A stretch of DNA of 64,000 nt, taken from contig NZ_JABMEG010000003.1 of the NCBI RefSeq assembly GCF_013179735.1, positions 1 to 64,000 on the forward strand, read 5' to 3'. The stretch comes from Permianibacter fluminis. Lineage in GTDB: Bacteria; Pseudomonadota; Gammaproteobacteria; Enterobacterales; Permianibacteraceae. The translations under genes and the position numbers were made by a program. The notes beneath the pieces are model-generated. The model ran no database searches and had not been told where the DNA came from. It saw only the letters and a program-made list of their open reading frames with translations. This document shows positions 15,643 to 25,553 of the stretch, piece after piece; positions within the stretch are counted from its first letter, which is position 1, and each line of letters begins with the position of its first letter.

Positions 15643-18096
15643 ATGGTGCAAAAGCTGCAAAAGTTTTTGCGCGAACTCAAACGCCGCAAAGTGGTGCAGG
15701 CGCTGCTTGCCTATTTGGCGATCGCGCTGTTGACGATGCAAACCGCCGATGCGCTTGCTGACGCGCTGGAATTGCCGGACTGGGTCATGCGGCTGGTGGT
15801 CATGCTGCTGCTGCTCGGTTTGCCGATCACCTTGGTCGTGTCCTGGCTATACGACTTCAACCTGCCCAGTTTCACTCGCGACTCCAGCCATGCCCGTGGC
15901 CAGTTGCAGGAAGGTCTCTACGCGGTGTTGACGCTGCGCTTCGCCGAACTGGCGGTCGAGTCGCGCGAACATCCCACCGAAGCCCTGCAGCATCGACAGC
16001 AATTGCAGCATGAGCTCGATCCGCTGCTGCGCAAATTCGGCGGCGTGCTGTTGCACTGGCAACCGGCGCGTCTGGTCGCAGCGTTCATCAATCCGGTTCG
16101 CGCCGCCGAAGCGATGCAGGCGATTCAGCAGAGTCCGATTTTCTATCACACCGGATTGCCCGCGGCGGCCATCGCAATTGGCAACGCCTTGTCGAATGAC
16201 GGCGAGCTGGTCGGTGAAGGCGTGGCGCTGTCGGCCGATGTCGCGGCGATTGCCAGTGCCGGTGAAGTGCTGTTGTCCGAGCAGGTGCATGACAGCCTGC
16301 GTCATCATCCACGGTTGCTCAGCCGGCCGCATCGGGTGCAGGAGTTGCCCAGCCTCGGTCATCCGCTGCGCATGTATCGCCTGCACCAACCCGAGCCGGC
16401 GCTGACCGATTCGCACGCGGCGACCACCGTCGTTGCCAAACCGCGATCGCGCCAAGCCTTGTCGTGGTTGGCACTGTCGCTGCCGGTGCTGTTGGTGGTC
16501 GGCTATTTTTGGTTGCATCGTCAGCAGGGTATTGCGCCGCCGACACAAGCGCCGCACACGTTTTCGATCGCGCTGCAGGCGCGCGATGCCAGCGGTGCCG
16601 CGCTGCCGGCACTGGCGCCCATCGCCGCTGAACTCGCCAACCGGCTCGGCAATGATTTCACCCAGCAGTTGCAACTGTATCCGGCGCTCGATGGCGCGGC
16701 AGCAATGGTCGACTTCAAGCTCACCGGCGTGCTGCAGCAACAAGGCGAGCAATTGCAATTGCAGGTGGTGCTGGCGGACAAAGCCGGCGCCACACTCAGC
16801 GAAGCAACGGCGACCGGCAATGTCTCGGAGCTGGCGCGTCTCTACAACAGCGTCGAGGAAGCTCTGGCAGCCGCGCTGTTGACGGCGATCGGCAGCAATC
16901 GGCTGACGGTGACGGCCGGCATGCCCGCGGTTTCGTGGACAGCCTATCAACCGTATGCCCGCGCGCAGCAATTGCTGCGTGAGCCGGACAGCGACAGCTT
17001 GACGCATGCCATTGCGGCACTCGATGACAGCCTGAACACGGCGCCGGAGTTTGTTCTGGCGCTGGCCAGTCGCTGCGAGGCGTGGCTGCGCCACTATCGC
17101 GAACAGAGCGCAGCTGATTCGCTGCAACGGGCGGAGGCCGATTGCAACCGTGCGCTGCAACTGGAGCCGCAAAGTTACGAAGCCAATCGCGGTCAGGCGG
17201 CGTTGCTGCGCACCCGTGGCGATTATCAGGCGGCGCGCTCGGTTTATCAGCGCCTGCTGGAATTGAATCCGCTCGATGAGGCGGCCTACCGCGGACTGGC
17301 GCAAATCGATGAGGCTGAAGGCAAACTGATCGATGCCGAACACACGTTGATGCGAGCGATCAATCTGCATCCGGAGTGGTGGCGGCCGCAGCAGGCCATG
17401 GCCGGATTCTTGTACCGCCAGAGTCGTTATGAGGAAGCGGCGCAGGTCTATCGCAAAGTGTTGCAATTGGCCTCGCCGCATGCCGGCGGTTACAGCGATT
17501 TGGGCGGCGCCCTGTACATGGCCGGCAAACTGGAAGACGCCGCCGATGCCTTCGATCAGGCTTATCGCTTGCAACCGAGTTTCGAAATTCTCAACAACCG
17601 CGCCACGCTCAATTACAGCTTGGGCCGGTTTGATGCAGCGATGCGCGATTTCGCCACAGCCGTGCAGATGGCGCCGGATGACTATCGCATGTACGGCAAT
17701 CTGGCCGATGCCCAGCGTCATGCCGGTGTCGACGTCGGCACCGTCAGAACCAACTACCAGCGTGCACTGAGCGGCGGACTAGCCCAGCTTGAGCAATCGG
17801 AGAACGCCGAAGCGCATGCCTCGGTGGCCTATTTCGCCAGCCAGCTCGGCGATTTCAAACTGGCCGAGAGCCATATCAAACTGGCGCTGCAGCAAGCGCC
17901 GAATGATGCCGTCAGTCAGTTTCGGTTGGCGTTGATCCGGCTGCGCCAGAATGACAGTGATCAGGCAATTGGTGCGGTGAAAGAGGCGCTGCGGTTGGGT
18001 TATCCGGCAAAACTGCTGGCCAGCGATCCGGATATCCGGCCACTGGTGGCTGACCCGCGGTTTCTGGCAATGCTGAAAGTGGCCGGCAAGAACTGA
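15643..18096 (+). CDS. Membrane TPR protein with a degenerate class III cyclase domain
   Basis: An 817-residue protein starting at the ATG at 15643 (AAAAGG 6 bases upstream). Order: FLRELKRRKVVQA and two transmembrane helices (about 17-36 and 49-69), as in many adenylate-cyclase/TPR proteins; a region at about 92-247 that aligns in layout with class III nucleotide cyclases (LRKFGGVLLHW, ELVGEGVALSADVAAIASAG, LLSEQVHDSLR); a third helix at 273-291; an unassigned domain to about 430; then at least six TPR units. The metal-binding Asp and GDG of active cyclases are replaced (WQPA at 139-142), so no cyclase activity is expected. It probably acts as a scaffold or sensor. Confidence 0.75.
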   Translation: MVQKLQKFLRELKRRKVVQALLAYLAIALLTMQTADALADALELPDWVMRLVVMLLLLGLPITLVVSWLYDFNLPSFTRDSSHARGQLQEGLYAVLTLRFAELAVESREHPTEALQHRQQLQHELDPLLRKFGGVLLHWQPARLVAAFINPVRAAEAMQAIQQSPIFYHTGLPAAAIAIGNALSNDGELVGEGVALSADVAAIASAGEVLLSEQVHDSLRHHPRLLSRPHRVQELPSLGHPLRMYRLHQPEPALTDSHAATTVVAKPRSRQALSWLALSLPVLLVVGYFWLHRQQGIAPPTQAPHTFSIALQARDASGAALPALAPIAAELANRLGNDFTQQLQLYPALDGAAAMVDFKLTGVLQQQGEQLQLQVVLADKAGATLSEATATGNVSELARLYNSVEEALAAALLTAIGSNRLTVTAGMPAVSWTAYQPYARAQQLLREPDSDSLTHAIAALDDSLNTAPEFVLALASRCEAWLRHYREQSAADSLQRAEADCNRALQLEPQSYEANRGQAALLRTRGDYQAARSVYQRLLELNPLDEAAYRGLAQIDEAEGKLIDAEHTLMRAINLHPEWWRPQQAMAGFLYRQSRYEEAAQVYRKVLQLASPHAGGYSDLGGALYMAGKLEDAADAFDQAYRLQPSFEILNNRATLNYSLGRFDAAMRDFATAVQMAPDDYRMYGNLADAQRHAGVDVGTVRTNYQRALSGGLAQLEQSENAEAHASVAYFASQLGDFKLAESHIKLALQQAPNDAVSQFRLALIRLRQNDSDQAIGAVKEALRLGYPAKLLASDPDIRPLVADPRFLAMLKVAGKN

Positions 18097-18104
18097 GTCG
18101 CCGC

Positions 18105-19082
18105 TCAGATCTTGTCGGCGAGAATGGATTGATAACTTTGCCAGCGCGTAGCAGCCAGTTCACCACTTTCAACCGCCAGACGCACCGCGCAGCCCGGTTC
18201 TTTCTCGTGGGCACAATTGCGGAATTTGCAGCGCGCGGCGATGGCATGCACATCACGAAAACCGCGATTGATCTGCTCACGGTCCAGATGCCACAAACCG
18301 AACTCGCGGGTGCCGGGTGAGTCGATCAGCTGGCCGCCTTCCGGCAGAAAATGCATGCGTGAAGCGCTGGTGGTGTGTTGACCAAGTTCGGAGCCATCCG
18401 AGATCGCCCCGACATCCTGCTTCGCCTGCGGCAGCAGCGCATTGATCAAACTGGATTTGCCGACGCCGCTTTGGCCGACAATGACGCTGCAACCGTCTTT
18501 CATGTGCTCGCGCAGCGCGGCAATGCCGGTGCCGGCATGCGTGCTGATCGGAAATACCGGGTAACCGAGCGCGCGATACAGCTGCAGCCGCTGTTCCAGA
18601 TTGGCCCGCGCCGCGGCATCGAGCAGATCGATTTTGTTCAGCACGATGGTGACCGGAATGCCGGTGGTTTCGCCGGCAACCAGATAGCGGTCCAGCAGCA
18701 CTTCCGACATGATCGGCGCCGGCGCCACCACCACGATCAGGTGATCGACATTGGCAGCGATGACCTTGATGCCTTCGTAAGGATTCGGCCGCTCCAGCTG
18801 CGAGTGCCGTGGCAGCACATTGACCACGACGGCGCTGCTCTCGCTGTCTTCGTACCATTCCACCCGATCACCGACCGCAGCGGTTTTCAGATGCTGGCGC
18901 AGATGGCAGCGAAAGTGGCGGCCATCGTCAGCGATGACATCGGCCTGCTGGCCGAACCGGCTGATGATGAGGCCGGGCAGCAAGGCCTGGCCGTCGGCGG
19001 CTTTGGAGAACAGTTCGCGCTTGCGGTTGTCACTGCGATTGTCGCGCCGGCCGCGATCAGTGGTGCGGATTTCCTTGGCCAT
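18105..19082 (-). CDS. rsgA: Small ribosomal subunit biogenesis GTPase RsgA
   Basis: A 325-residue circularly permuted GTPase that tests maturation of the 30S subunit. The permuted motif order is visible: G4 (NKIDLLD) first, then G1 (GQSGVGKSSLI), then G3 (DSPGTREF). An OB-fold domain precedes these, and a zinc-binding domain ends the protein (CKFRNCAHEKEPGC). The ATG at 19082 gives the normal MAKE-type N-terminus and avoids overlap with the next gene; the frame is open to 19190. It follows the pterin dehydratase gene on the same strand, near orn as in E. coli. Confidence 0.95.
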   Translation of the reverse strand: MAKEIRTTDRGRRDNRSDNRKRELFSKAADGQALLPGLIISRFGQQADVIADDGRHFRCHLRQHLKTAAVGDRVEWYEDSESSAVVVNVLPRHSQLERPNPYEGIKVIAANVDHLIVVVAPAPIMSEVLLDRYLVAGETTGIPVTIVLNKIDLLDAAARANLEQRLQLYRALGYPVFPISTHAGTGIAALREHMKDGCSVIVGQSGVGKSSLINALLPQAKQDVGAISDGSELGQHTTSASRMHFLPEGGQLIDSPGTREFGLWHLDREQINRGFRDVHAIAARCKFRNCAHEKEPGCAVRLAVESGELAATRWQSYQSILADKI

Positions 19083-19158
19083 GGTGATCAGCGCCGCGAC
19101 TGGCGGGTGCCAGTCGGCAAGCGCGTGCGCGCGTTGGTTGCCACAGCGATAGCGGGCA

Positions 19159-19533
19159 TCATCCGGCCAGCACCGGGCCGACGTTGCCAACCGTCAACAG
19201 CGCGTCGATTTTGGCGCAGCAGATCAGATCATTGCGGGTCAGGCCACCGGCATCGTGGGTGCTGTAACGGACTAGCACCCGGCTGTAGCTGAATTCCAGA
19301 TCTGGATGGTGACCTTCCTTGTTGGCAATCCAGGCAATGGCGTTGACGAAGCTCATCACGTGGTAATAGTTCTTGAAGCGAAATTCCCGGCGCAATTCGC
19401 TGGGGCTGCCGACAACCTGCCAGTGTGGCAATGCGGTCAGCAGTGCCGCCAATTCGGCATCAGTCAGTTTTGCCGGTACGCCACTGACACAGGTTTCCTG
19501 GAGCAGGTTATGAGCAGATAAAGACGGGTTCAT
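19159..19533 (-). CDS. phhB: 4a-hydroxytetrahydrobiopterin dehydratase (pterin-4a-carbinolamine dehydratase)
   Basis: A 124-residue enzyme that recycles the pterin cofactor of aromatic amino acid hydroxylases. The family motif is clear: FKNYYHVMSFVNAIAWIANK, then EGHHPDLEFSYSRVLVRYST with the paired active-site histidines, then HDAGGLTRNDL. The start at 19533 is chosen with modest support (GGAA 9 bases upstream); 19548 is an alternative. It is divergent from orn. No phenylalanine hydroxylase (phhA) is in the window, so its partner must lie elsewhere. Confidence 0.92.
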   Translation of the reverse strand: MNPSLSAHNLLQETCVSGVPAKLTDAELAALLTALPHWQVVGSPSELRREFRFKNYYHVMSFVNAIAWIANKEGHHPDLEFSYSRVLVRYSTHDAGGLTRNDLICCAKIDALLTVGNVGPVLAG

Positions 19534-19613
19534 AGCGGTTCCGTTCATGGCCGGGCAGTTCCCGGTGCTAGAATCAGGGCCTGCATTGTAGCCCGGCGGA
19601 CCGGGAGAGGCCC

Positions 19614-20165
19614 ATGACTGCCCACGCTGACAACTTGATCTGGATCGATCTGGAAATGACCGGTCTGGAGCCGCTGGCCGATCGCATCATCGAAATCGCC
19701 ACCATCGTCACCGACAAAGACCTGAATGTGCTGGCCGAAGGCCCGGTGATGGCCATTTACCAAAGCGAGCAGGTGCTGGCCGCGATGGACGAGTGGAACC
19801 AGAACACCCATGGCGCCTCTGGCCTGATCGCTCGCATCCGCGACAGCAATATCACCGAGGTCGATGCCGAAAAGGCGACCATCGAATTCCTGTCGCACTG
19901 GGTGCCGAAAGGCAAATCGCCGATTTGCGGCAACTCCATCTGCCAGGATCGACGCTTTCTGGCCAGGCACATGCCGGAGCTGGAAAGCTATTTCCATTAC
20001 CGCAATCTCGATGTCAGCACCTTGAAAGAGCTGGCCCGGCGCTGGCGGCCGGATGTGCTGGCCGGGCTGAACAAGAAAAACAGCCACACCGCGCTGGAAG
20101 ACATTCGCGAGTCCATTGATGAGCTCAAGCACTATCGCGCGAGCTTCCTGAAAATGACGCCCTGA
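19614..20165 (+). CDS. orn: Oligoribonuclease
   Basis: A 183-residue 3'-5' exoribonuclease of the DEDDh family. It degrades 2-5 nt RNAs and pGpG, the linear product of c-di-GMP breakdown. Visible motifs are [20 protein letters not shown] (first Asp/Glu pair), [13 protein letters not shown] and [14 protein letters not shown] (catalytic His and last Asp). Its length matches the family (about 180). GGAGAGG precedes the ATG. It is the first of a run of plus-strand housekeeping genes. Confidence 0.97.
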   Translation: MTAHADNLIWIDLEMTGLEPLADRIIEIATIVTDKDLNVLAEGPVMAIYQSEQVLAAMDEWNQNTHGASGLIARIRDSNITEVDAEKATIEFLSHWVPKGKSPICGNSICQDRRFLARHMPELESYFHYRNLDVSTLKELARRWRPDVLAGLNKKNSHTALEDIRESIDELKHYRASFLKMTP

Positions 20166-20258
20166 GTCTGCGCTGTCGCGCCCGACCGCCAGCTTGCATG
20201 AGCCCCTCACTGTGTTGAGCCAACTGCTTCTCACCCTGCTGCCGGTGCGCGCCACGTC

Positions 20259-21767
20259 ATGAGCCTGTTGCTGCCATTTCCGGCCGGCGCCCCGGTCTTG
20301 CGACCGGCGACCGTGCTTGAGCTCGAAGCCACCGTCGCCGAGCTCGACGGCATTCCGACCGGTACCTTGATGGAACGCGCTGGCGCTGCCGCATTTGTCG
20401 TGCTGCGCCAGCGTTGGCCGCAGGCCAAACGGCTGGTTGTGGTTTGCGGTCGCGGCAATAACGCCGGTGATGGTTATGTGCTCGCGCGGCTTGGCCACGA
20501 CGCCGGTTTGCAGGTCAGCGTGCTGCAATTGCTCGGTGAGCGTAAGGATTCCGGTGATGCCGCGCGGGCGCTGGCCCGGTTGCCGGTAACGCCCCATGCC
20601 TTTGAACCGGGTTTGCTGGCCGACGCGGATGTGATCGTCGATGCCTTGTTCGGCATCGGTTTGCGCGGTCACCCGAATGCGGCCGCCAGCACGGTGATTG
20701 CCGCGATCAATGCCAGCCACAAGCCAGTGCTGGCGCTCGATATTCCGTCCGGACTCGATGCCGAAACCGGCGCCGGCGCCAGCACCGCGGTGCACGCCAC
20801 CGTGACCACGACCTTCATCGCCCGCAAACCGGGTTTGCTGACCGGTCGCGCCATCGAAGCCGTTGGCGACTTGCATTGCTGTGCACTCGATTTGCCGGCC
20901 AGCAGTCTGGCGACGGCGCACGCGGTTGCCGAACACCTCGCGCTGGCCGATTTGCGCACGCGCCTGCCGCACCGACGCCGGGCCAGTCACAAAGGCGATC
21001 ACGGTCATGTGCTGGTGATCGGCGGCGCCGCCGGCATGGGTGGTGCAGCGCGCTTGGCAGGCGAAGCGGCACTGCGCAGCGGCGCCGGTCTGGTCAGCGT
21101 TTACTGCCATCGCGATTACCAGTCGGGCTTGCTGGCGGCGCGTCCGGAACTGATGGTGACCGGTTTTGACGGCGCCCCGGACGGCGCGGCACTGACGCCG
21201 CTGGTCCAGCGTGCCGACGTGCTGGTGGTCGGTCCCGGCCTGTCGACGGCCGGCTGGGCCGGTCCGTTACTGGAAGCGTTGATCCACACCGGCAAACCGC
21301 TGCTGCTCGATGCCGATGGCTTGAACGCGCTTGCGCATCGTCCGGCAACCAGCACGCCGTTGCCGCAACTGATCCTGACCCCGCATCCCGGCGAAGCGGG
21401 CCGCTTGCTTGGTATCAGCACCGCCGAAGTCGAGGTCGATCGTTATGCGGCCGCCAACGCGCTGCAGGCGCGTTACGGTGGCGTGATAGTGCTGAAAGGC
21501 GCCGGCACCATCGTCACCGACGGCGAGCGCACCAGTGTGATCGCCGGCGGCAATCCCGGCATGGCCAGCGGCGGCATGGGCGATGTGCTGGCCGGTGTCA
21601 TCGGTGCACTACGCGGCCAAGGTTTTTCCGCTTACGATGCCGCCCGGCTCGGCGTTGCCCTGCATGCCTGGGCCGGCGATCAAGCGGTGGCCAAACGCGG
21701 CGGCGAGCGCGGTTTGCTGGCCAGCGATTTGTTTGAATTTTTCTCCGCTGGTTTGCAACCCGGCTGA
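20259..21767 (+). CDS. nnr: Bifunctional NAD(P)H-hydrate repair enzyme
   Basis: A 502-residue fusion that repairs hydrated NADH/NADPH. The N-terminal YjeF-type epimerase (about residues 1-215) shows MERAGAAAFVVL and CGRGNNAGDGYVLAR. The C-terminal ribokinase-like dehydratase has HKGDHGHVLVIGGAAGMGGA and the phosphate-binding GMASGGMGDVLAGVIGAL. The pairing and order match E. coli Nnr (YjeF). tsaE follows after 24 bases, suggesting one transcript. Confidence 0.95.
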   Translation: MSLLLPFPAGAPVLRPATVLELEATVAELDGIPTGTLMERAGAAAFVVLRQRWPQAKRLVVVCGRGNNAGDGYVLARLGHDAGLQVSVLQLLGERKDSGDAARALARLPVTPHAFEPGLLADADVIVDALFGIGLRGHPNAAASTVIAAINASHKPVLALDIPSGLDAETGAGASTAVHATVTTTFIARKPGLLTGRAIEAVGDLHCCALDLPASSLATAHAVAEHLALADLRTRLPHRRRASHKGDHGHVLVIGGAAGMGGAARLAGEAALRSGAGLVSVYCHRDYQSGLLAARPELMVTGFDGAPDGAALTPLVQRADVLVVGPGLSTAGWAGPLLEALIHTGKPLLLDADGLNALAHRPATSTPLPQLILTPHPGEAGRLLGISTAEVEVDRYAAANALQARYGGVIVLKGAGTIVTDGERTSVIAGGNPGMASGGMGDVLAGVIGALRGQGFSAYDAARLGVALHAWAGDQAVAKRGGERGLLASDLFEFFSAGLQPG

Positions 21768-21791
21768 GCCGAGCCGCCAACCACCATTTCA

Positions 21792-22319
21792 ATGCAGCTT
21801 CCGAACCGGACCATGACCAGCCAACCACCAGCCCCGACCAGCAACGGCTTTCTCCCTGACGAAGCGGCCACCGAACAGATTGGCGCCTTGATCGCTCCGC
21901 ATTTGCGCGGCGGCGAAGTGCTCACGCTGTCCGGCGATCTCGGTGCCGGCAAGACCACGCTGGTGCGCGGGCTGCTGCGGGCGCTGGGTCATCAGGGCGC
22001 GGTCAAAAGCCCGACCTACACTCTGGTGGAAAGCTACCGGTTGCCGGCATTCGAGCTGCATCACTTTGATCTGTACCGGCTGGCCGAGGCCGGTGAGCTG
22101 GAGTTTCTCGGGCTGGATGAGTTTCTGCACCCGGGCGCGGTCTGCCTGTTCGAATGGCCCGAGCGCGGCGCCGGGGTCTTGCCGCCGGGGCTCTCGATTT
22201 CGCTAGCCCGTGAGGGCAGCGGCCGGCGCCTGCAAGTGAGTGCCAACGGGCCACTTGCTCAGGAATTGGTCAAAAAACTTGATTTATCAATGAAATCAAT
22301 AGACTATTTAAAAGTCTGA
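21792..22319 (+). CDS. tsaE: tRNA threonylcarbamoyladenosine biosynthesis ATPase TsaE
   Basis: A P-loop ATPase that works with TsaB and TsaD to make t6A37 in ANN-decoding tRNAs. The Walker A motif is SGDLGAGKTTLVRGLLRALG, and the family signature KSPTYTLVESY is present, followed by HHFDLYRL. With the ATG at 21792 it has 175 residues; the ATG at 21813 would give 168, closer to typical. Neither start has a strong ribosome site. It lies between nnr and the amidase gene, as in E. coli. Confidence 0.95.
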   Translation: MQLPNRTMTSQPPAPTSNGFLPDEAATEQIGALIAPHLRGGEVLTLSGDLGAGKTTLVRGLLRALGHQGAVKSPTYTLVESYRLPAFELHHFDLYRLAEAGELEFLGLDEFLHPGAVCLFEWPERGAGVLPPGLSISLAREGSGRRLQVSANGPLAQELVKKLDLSMKSIDYLKV

Positions 22320-22341
22320 ATGTTGTTTGGCAGGATTGGCC

Positions 22342-23685
22342 ATGTTGAGGACTTTCAAGCGACTGATCGCGGCACCGCTGCCAGCCCTGCTGGTCGGCCT
22401 CGCTGTGGCCGTAATCTGGCCCGACGCGGCGCTGGCCGGTGCGGTGGAAGTGAAAGGTCTGCGGGTCTGGCAGGCGCCGGACAATACCCGGGTGGTGCTC
22501 GATCTGAGCGGCCCGGCCGAATTTACCGTCAGCACGCTGGCCGGTCCGGACCGGCTGCTGATCGATCTGAAAACCAGCAAGCTCGGCATCAATCTCGACA
22601 CCGTCACGCTTGGCAGCACCGCGGTCAGCAAAGCGCGCACGAGTGCACCGCCGGATGCCGACACGCTGCGACTGGTGCTCGATCTGGCCCAGCCGGTTGA
22701 GCCAAACGCATTCGCACTGAAGCCGTTTCAACAATACGGTGACCGGCTGGTCATCGATCTGAAAGACAAGACCCAGCGCAAACCGCAACCGGTGATCGAA
22801 GTGCCGGCCACTGGCGAAAGCCGCGACGTGATTATCGCCGTCGATGCCGGTCATGGCGGTGATGATCCGGGCGCGCTCGGCAGCAAGGGCACCCGGGAAA
22901 AAGACGTGACCTTGGCGATCGCGAAAAAGCTGGCGGAAAAAATCAACGCCGCGCCGGGCATGAAGGCCTACCTGACTCGCAACGGCGACTATTTCGTCGG
23001 CCTGCGCAAACGCACCGAGCTGGCGCGTGAGCAGCGCGCCGATTTGTTCATTTCCATCCATGCCGACAGCTTCAAGGACAAGCGCGCCAATGGCGCCTCG
23101 GTCTGGGTGCTGAGCCAGCGCGGCGCGCAAAGTGAGATGGGTCGCTGGCTGGAAGAAAAAGAAAATTCGTCCGACTTGCTCGGCGGTGAAGACACGCTGA
23201 GTCTGGCCAAGTACGACGATGATGTCGCCAAGGTGCTGCTGGATCTGTCGATGTACAACGCGGTCGGTTCCAGCATCGATGTTGGCTCGTCGGTGCTCGG
23301 TTCGATCAAGGGCGTGGTGCCGCGGCTGCACAAAGCCAAAGTGCAGCAGGCCGGTTTTCTGGTGCTGAAAAATCCGGATATTCCGGCGATTCTGGTCGAG
23401 ACCGCGTTCCTGTCCAACCCGAATGAAGAATCGCTGCTGAAAGACAGCAAGCATCAGGACAATCTGGCGCAGGCCATTGCTGTCGGCGTGAAAAATTATT
23501 TTGAACAGCGGCCGCCGGAAGGCAGCCAGTTCGCCATGGCCAAGCGCAGCAAGCACGTCATCGCCCGTGGCGAAACGCTGGCCGATCTGGCCAGCCGTTA
23601 CAAAGTCAGCGTTGCCGATTTGCGGGAAAAAAATGCCTTGAAGGGCGATCAATTGCTGGTCGGTCAGGTGCTGCAGATTCCGTGA
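22342..23685 (+). CDS. amiC: N-acetylmuramoyl-L-alanine amidase (AmiB/AmiC type) with AMIN and LysM domains
   Basis: A 447-residue periplasmic cell-division amidase that cleaves septal peptidoglycan. Order: signal peptide (to about residue 32, DAALAG), AMIN targeting domain (about 33-145), zinc amidase_3 catalytic domain with VDAGHGGDDPGALG (zinc His 171) and REKDVTLAIA (zinc Glu 186), and a C-terminal LysM domain (about 402-447, HVIARGETLADLASRYKVS). A LysM tail is usual in AmiB/AmiC of non-enteric gammaproteobacteria. The ATG at 22342 has AGGA 6 bases upstream. The amiB/amiC choice is by position and not certain. Confidence 0.92.
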   Translation: MLRTFKRLIAAPLPALLVGLAVAVIWPDAALAGAVEVKGLRVWQAPDNTRVVLDLSGPAEFTVSTLAGPDRLLIDLKTSKLGINLDTVTLGSTAVSKARTSAPPDADTLRLVLDLAQPVEPNAFALKPFQQYGDRLVIDLKDKTQRKPQPVIEVPATGESRDVIIAVDAGHGGDDPGALGSKGTREKDVTLAIAKKLAEKINAAPGMKAYLTRNGDYFVGLRKRTELAREQRADLFISIHADSFKDKRANGASVWVLSQRGAQSEMGRWLEEKENSSDLLGGEDTLSLAKYDDDVAKVLLDLSMYNAVGSSIDVGSSVLGSIKGVVPRLHKAKVQQAGFLVLKNPDIPAILVETAFLSNPNEESLLKDSKHQDNLAQAIAVGVKNYFEQRPPEGSQFAMAKRSKHVIARGETLADLASRYKVSVADLREKNALKGDQLLVGQVLQIP

Positions 23686-23786
23686 GCACGGCCGCCAACG
23701 CATGATGGACCAGACGGTCCGGCTCACCCGGGCCGTTGCTTTTTCAGTACACTGGCGACCGTTCCCCAGCCTTGGCCGAGCCACCT

Positions 23787-25553
23787 TTGTCCGCCGCCCG
23801 CATTCAGCAATTGACGCCCCGTCTGGCCAACCAGATCGCCGCTGGTGAAGTGGTCGAGCGGCCTGCGTCGGTGGTCAAGGAATTGCTGGAAAACAGTCTC
23901 GATGCCGGCGCCAGCCGGATTGAACTCGACATCGAACGTGGCGGCATTCACTTGATTCGCATCAGCGATAACGGCGTCGGCATCCATGCCGACGATTTGC
24001 CGCTGGCGCTGGCCCGGCACGCGACCAGCAAGATTGCCAGCCTCGATGATCTGGCGGCGGTTGCCACACTCGGATTTCGCGGTGAAGCGCTGGCCAGTAT
24101 TGCTTCGGTTGCCAAGCTGTTGCTGGTGTCGCGCCAGCGCGGTGCCGCCACCGCCTGGCAGGCCTTCGCCGAAGGCGCCGGCATGCAGGTGCAGGTACAG
24201 CCAGCGGCGTTGAGTGAAGGCACCCGCATCGAAGTACGCGAACTGTTTTTCAACACCCCGGCCCGGCGCCGGTTTCTGCGCAGCGAAGCGACCGAGTTTG
24301 CCCATATCGATGACATTGTCCGGCGCGTTGCGCTGGCTCGGCCCGATGTCGCCATCACGCTCAAACATAACGGTCGCAGCGTGCGGCAATTGCGCGCCGG
24401 CCGCGATGCTGGCGCCATCACCGCGCGCATTGGCGCCGTGCTCGGTCGCAGTTTTCTGGTGACCGCAATCCCACTCGATCAGCAAATCGACAACGTGCGT
24501 TTGCACGGTCTGGTCGGGCACCCGGCTCAGCATCGGGCCCAGGCCGATGGCCAATATGTTTTCGTCAACGGCCGGGCGATTCGGGACCGCGTGGTGAGCC
24601 ATGCCATCCGGGCCGGTTTTGCCGATCGGATCCCGGCCGGGCGATCACCGAGCTACGCACTGTTTCTCGAATTGCCGCCGACCGAGGTCGACGTCAACGT
24701 GCACCCGACCAAGCATGAGGTGCGCTTTCGCCATGCCCGCTGGTTGCATGACTGGCTGACGCGCGCGGTTGCTGACGCTGTTGCCCGGGCGGGCGAGCAG
24801 ATCGATACCGCCACCGGCGAAATTACCGCGGCGCTTGCGACAACGATTGCCGACTCGCGTAGCGATTATGGTCAGGCGACCAGCACTTATACCCAGACAC
24901 GCAGCGCTTACGGTCAGTCCGCGCCGCGCAGCAGTTATGCGCCAGCATTCAGCGCGGAAATTGCATCCGATCGTGATGACGTTGCTGGCCTGCATCCATC
25001 GACACCAACTGATCGCTATCGTCCGTTCAGTTCGGTCGCGACCGCCATGCCGGAGTCGGACGCCGTCGGCGCGATTCGCCGCGTTACTGACGATGTGCTG
25101 CTCGAATGGACAACGCCGCTGCGCGTGTGGCGCGCCGAAGCGGTGCTGGCGGCGTGGTTGCAGGCGCAATGGTTAAACGCGGCGGCGCCGGTGTCGTTGC
25201 CGCTGTTGTTGCCGATTGCCGTGCCCGCGGCTGCCAACATGTCCGCCGAAAGCCGACAAGCATTTGCCCGACTGGGTTTTGCGATCGAAAACGATCAGTT
25301 GCGCGCGGCACCGGCCGTGCTGCGCGGTGCGGATTGGCCTGCGTTGTGTACGCGGCTTTTTGCTCTGATGCCGGCAACCGAACCGACATCGCACTCTGGC
25401 TTGGCGCATGCCGCCGCACAGCATTTGTTGCAGCAAGCCATCAGTCAGCAGAGCGCGTTCTGGCAACCGGTGTTGGTCTGGGCCGCGCACGCTGCGCCAC
25501 AACATGGCAAACAACCGACCGCAGCCGAATGGAGTCTGTTGTGTCAGATCTGA
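23787..25553 (+). CDS. mutL: DNA mismatch repair protein MutL
   Basis: The GHKL ATPase that links MutS mismatch recognition to MutH/UvrD action. Motifs in the N-terminal half: [24 protein letters not shown] and [15 protein letters not shown] Ser/Tyr/Thr/Gln-rich linker (about residues 350-400) leads to a divergent C-terminal dimerisation domain with no sign of the DQHA endonuclease motif, as in methyl-directed systems. No ATG lies near the conserved start; TTG at 23787 gives [16 protein letters not shown], and TTG at 23772 is the alternative. miaA overlaps its 3' end. Confidence 0.94.
   Translation: MSAARIQQLTPRLANQIAAGEVVERPASVVKELLENSLDAGASRIELDIERGGIHLIRISDNGVGIHADDLPLALARHATSKIASLDDLAAVATLGFRGEALASIASVAKLLLVSRQRGAATAWQAFAEGAGMQVQVQPAALSEGTRIEVRELFFNTPARRRFLRSEATEFAHIDDIVRRVALARPDVAITLKHNGRSVRQLRAGRDAGAITARIGAVLGRSFLVTAIPLDQQIDNVRLHGLVGHPAQHRAQADGQYVFVNGRAIRDRVVSHAIRAGFADRIPAGRSPSYALFLELPPTEVDVNVHPTKHEVRFRHARWLHDWLTRAVADAVARAGEQIDTATGEITAALATTIADSRSDYGQATSTYTQTRSAYGQSAPRSSYAPAFSAEIASDRDDVAGLHPSTPTDRYRPFSSVATAMPESDAVGAIRRVTDDVLLEWTTPLRVWRAEAVLAAWLQAQWLNAAAPVSLPLLLPIAVPAAANMSAESRQAFARLGFAIENDQLRAAPAVLRGADWPALCTRLFALMPATEPTSHSGLAHAAAQHLLQQAISQQSAFWQPVLVWAAHAAPQHGKQPTAAEWSLLCQI

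Noticed and set aside
15847-17721. Long minus-strand open frame (624 codons) opposite the TPR gene
   Set aside because: Shadow of the TPR gene: no domain, Arg/Gln/His-biased composition typical of antisense GC-rich DNA, no ribosome site.
19545-21110. Minus-strand open frame of 521 codons opposite orn and nnr
   Set aside because: Lies over two certain genes, lacks any recognisable domain and has shadow-type composition.
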